From: Chitinophagaceae bacterium
GTDB lineage: Bacteria; Bacteroidota; Bacteroidia; Chitinophagales; Chitinophagaceae
NCBI GenBank assembly: GCA_947442905.1
Contig: CANEWV010000058.1
Coordinates: 1-8,172, forward strand
DNA length: 8,172 bases
Direction of reading: 5' to 3'
Shown: positions 6,662 to 8,172 of the stretch, in pieces
Position numbering within the stretch: the first letter of the stretch is position 1
Layout of the letters: every line of letters starts with the position of its first letter
Notes under the pieces: model-generated
Told to the model about the DNA's origin: nothing
Databases searched by the model: none
What the model saw: the letters and a program-made list of their open reading frames with translations, nothing else
Translations under genes and position numbers: made by a program

Positions 6662-8068
6662 TTATATTCCAGCAGCTAAAACCACTGCTCGTTTTAATGC
6701 ATTTAATTTATTGTTCACTTCTTGCAATTCGCTTTCAGGATTCGATGAAACAACCACGCCTGCCCCTGCTTGATAATAGAGTGTATTGTCTTTACTTAAA
6801 AAGCTGCGAATCATGATGGCATGGTTAAAATCACCATTAAAGCCTACAAAGCCAATAGCGCCACCATAATAGCCGCGTGCCGTTGTCTCCAATCCGTCTA
6901 TAATTTCTAGTGCCTTAAACTTTGGTGCACCACTTAAAGTGCCGGCAGGAAATGTTTGCGCTAACACACTAAACGGATTTGCATCAGCTCCTAATGTGCC
7001 CACCACTTCGCTTACCAAATGAATTACATGCGAATAAAATTTGACCTGCTTGAACTGACTAACCGTTACCGCAGTGCATGACCTACTTAAATCATTACGC
7101 GCAAGATCAACAAGCATTACATGCTCTGCATTTTCTTTAGCGTCTTCTAATAATTTTGCAGAAAGCGCTTTATCCTCCTCATCGTTTCCTGTTCTTTTAA
7201 ATGTTCCAGCAATTGGATGCATCACGGCTTTATTGTTTCGAACAATTAGCTGCGCTTCTGGAGATGACCCCATTAATTTATAATCACCATAATCAAAGAA
7301 AAATAAATACGGAGAAGGATTAACGCTCCTTAAAGCGCGGTATACATTAAACTCATCTCCTTTAAAAGACTGTTCAAATCTTCTACTAAGTACAATTTGA
7401 AAAACATCCCCACGTAAACAGTGTTGAATACCTTTTTCTACCATGGCCTTATACGTGTCGTCTGTAACATTTGAACGCTCATCACCAACTGGGTTAAATG
7501 GAAACTGCGGCACGTCTTTGTTTCGAATAAGGGATTCGATAAGTGAAGTGTCTGCTTCTTCACTTGCTAGCAAATTTTGACAAATAAATAATTCGTCTTT
7601 ATAATGATCAAATACAATAACGTACTGATACAACCGATAACGGATGAGTGGAATATTTGTGTTTTTTGCTTCGGAAAATGAAATGGTTTCAAATAAAGGA
7701 ATGGCATCAAAACTGGTATACCCAAATAATCCTTGGGCAAAATTTGTTTCTTTGTGCGCATGGGGTACCACTTGATAGCCCTGCATATAACTCCACAACT
7801 GTTGATCGATTTGTGAACCTGCTACATCCTTTTTTATAGGATCTTGGTGTGGATATTTTAGTTCGATGGTTTTTGAATCCCTAACTTCAATACCGCCTAT
7901 AGCATTAATACAAATAAAGGAGTAGCTATTTTCTGCAACATGCGCATCGGTACTTTCTAGTAAGATCGTATCTCTAAAACGGTCTCTTAAACGCAGGTAA
8001 ATACTAACGGGCGTATACACATCCGCTAACATTCTTTTGCTCTCTGTACGTAAATCAATTTTTTTCAT
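6662..8068 (-). CDS. trpE: Anthranilate synthase component I TrpE
   Basis: Converts chorismate plus TrpG-derived ammonia to anthranilate and pyruvate, the committed and feedback-controlled step. The protein has 468 residues. The N-terminal domain carries LLEST (36-40) and the later NPSPYLFFFDYG (250-261), corresponding to the two parts of the known tryptophan allosteric site, so end-product inhibition is likely. Chorismate-domain motifs are GDVFQIVLSRRFE (220-232), GSSPEAQL (267-274), HPIAGTFKRTG (284-294), AEHVMLVDLARNDL (314-327), FPAGTLSGAPK (373-383) and AGAGVVVSSNPESELQE (434-450) with metal-binding glutamates. Alanine in PIAGT, where PabB has lysine, supports TrpE over PabB. The ATG lies a dozen bases after a terminator hairpin, and the intervening bases are A/T-rich with no Shine-Dalgarno sequence. 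It contains one tryptophan (W92). Confidence 0.97.
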   Translation of the reverse strand: MKKIDLRTESKRMLADVYTPVSIYLRLRDRFRDTILLESTDAHVAENSYSFICINAIGGIEVRDSKTIELKYPHQDPIKKDVAGSQIDQQLWSYMQGYQVVPHAHKETNFAQGLFGYTSFDAIPLFETISFSEAKNTNIPLIRYRLYQYVIVFDHYKDELFICQNLLASEEADTSLIESLIRNKDVPQFPFNPVGDERSNVTDDTYKAMVEKGIQHCLRGDVFQIVLSRRFEQSFKGDEFNVYRALRSVNPSPYLFFFDYGDYKLMGSSPEAQLIVRNNKAVMHPIAGTFKRTGNDEEDKALSAKLLEDAKENAEHVMLVDLARNDLSRSCTAVTVSQFKQVKFYSHVIHLVSEVVGTLGADANPFSVLAQTFPAGTLSGAPKFKALEIIDGLETTARGYYGGAIGFVGFNGDFNHAIMIRSFLSKDNTLYYQAGAGVVVSSNPESELQEVNNKLNALKRAVVLAAGI

Positions 8069-8076
8069 AGGATATA

Positions 8077-8109
8077 AATAAAAAGCCCCGACTTATGATC
8101 GGGGCTTTT
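8077..8109 (-). terminator. Intrinsic terminator (attenuator) in the trp leader
   Basis: On the minus strand an 11-bp perfect stem (AAAAGCCCCGA, 8109-8099, with TCGGGGCTTTT, 8091-8081) closes a 7-base loop (8098-8092). Its GC core is followed directly by a T-rich tract, TTTTTATTTAT (8084-8074). This is a textbook Rho-independent terminator pointing toward trpE, but it sits between a leader ORF and the first structural gene rather than after an operon. That position, together with an overlapping alternative pairing partner upstream, makes it a regulated attenuator. Because the stem is near-symmetric with flanking A/T runs it might also act on plus-strand transcripts. Confidence 0.9.
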
Positions 8110-8153
8110 GAAATTATTCAAAAAGTAGTGGACAGGCCATTACAATCCCCGAT
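8098..8153 (-). promoter_or_regulatory. Predicted antiterminator competing with the trp attenuator
   Basis: The minus-strand segment ATCGGGG (8153-8147) is exactly complementary to CCCCGAT (8104-8098), which forms most of the 5' arm of the terminator stem. The two pairings are mutually exclusive: 7 bp with five G-C pairs here, against the 11-bp terminator. ATCGGGG overlaps the last codons of the leader ORF. A ribosome that reaches the leader stop would cover it and let the terminator form, whereas one stalled on the Trp codons 14-19 bases upstream would leave it free. The complementarity is directly visible; the regulatory role is inferred from the classical trp attenuation model. Confidence 0.78.
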
Positions 8154-8172
8154 TGGAGTTAGTATGCCACCA
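8126..8172 (-). promoter_or_regulatory. Possible 1:2-type protector hairpin in the trp leader
   Basis: Two nested pairings could hold the leader RNA in a structure that excludes the antiterminator. An outer helix pairs the Trp codons (UGGUGG, 8172-8167) with CCACUA (8131-8126), six pairs including one G-U. An inner hairpin pairs CAATC (8155-8151) with GATTG (8147-8143) around a 3-base loop, and it sequesters part of the antiterminator segment. The arrangement resembles the 1:2 pause structure of the enterobacterial trp leader. The helices are short, the 5' side runs off the window, and no folding energy was calculated, so this is tentative. Confidence 0.4.
8140..8172 (-). CDS. trpL: trp operon leader peptide (C-terminal part; start beyond window)
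   Basis: The minus strand from the right edge reads, in one frame, W-W-H-T-N-S-N-R-G-L and then TAA (8142-8140). The tandem TGG codons are at 8172-8167. The start codon and any further Trp codons lie outside the window, so the frame is inferred. It is supported by the stop lying just after the antiterminator segment, by tandem Trp codons immediately ahead of a trp terminator, and by the rarity of Trp in the operon's own enzymes. It would act in cis by ribosome stalling when charged tRNA-Trp is scarce; the peptide itself probably has no function. A His codon follows the Trp pair directly. Confidence 0.75.
   Translation of the reverse strand, partial: WWHTNSNRGL

Noticed and set aside
7567..7839. 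Overlapping short frames on both strands within trpE
   Set aside because: Both lie inside the uninterrupted trpE frame and show no independent features.
8069..8172. Promoter for the trp operon within the window
   Set aside because: I found no TAnnTTTG/TTTG pair on the minus strand here, and the leader ORF already runs off the edge, so the promoter must lie upstream of the window.

Overview
The window is one tightly packed block of amino-acid biosynthesis genes, all on the minus strand, so transcription runs from high to low coordinates. The DNA looks A+T-rich (roughly 40% G+C by eye). Gene starts lack clear Shine-Dalgarno sequences, and the seven trp enzymes are separate unfused genes in the order trpE-trpG-trpD-trpC-trpF-trpB-trpA. 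Together with the wording of several motifs (for example KHGNYG followed by SGSSNVME in TrpD, and VDVNSKFE in TrpF), this points to the Bacteroidota, possibly a Chitinophagales-type member. The phylum is a fairly confident inference; anything finer is a guess.

Reading in the direction of transcription: positions 8172-8069 hold a trp leader region. It contains the 3' end of a short leader ORF ending W-W-H-T-N-S-N-R-G-L-stop, a segment that can form an antiterminator, and a strong intrinsic terminator hairpin ending about a dozen bases before the trpE start. This is the architecture of ribosome-mediated transcription attenuation. The promoter and leader start codon lie beyond the right edge. 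Next come trpE (8068-6662), trpG (6650-6084), trpD (6087-5095), trpC (5093-4296), trpF (4306-3665), trpB (3665-2472) and trpA (2475-1699): a complete set for chorismate to tryptophan.

One base after trpA the series continues with hisH (1697-1107), hisA (1105-386) and the first half of hisF (376 to the left edge). These three encode the central histidine-pathway steps (ProFAR isomerase and the HisH/HisF imidazole glycerol phosphate synthase). Spacings through the whole series are -17 to +11 bases, with several start/stop overlaps, so it looks like one trp-his supraoperon. If so, the Trp-responsive leader also controls these his genes. The leader's tandem Trp codons are followed directly by a His codon, so sensing of both amino acids is possible but unproven.

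The enzymes themselves look intact, with the expected catalytic residues. The parts worth a second look are the leader/attenuator and the trp-his linkage. There is no gene-free stretch longer than about 100 bases, and I see no RNA genes, mobile elements, CRISPR arrays or genes on the plus strand.
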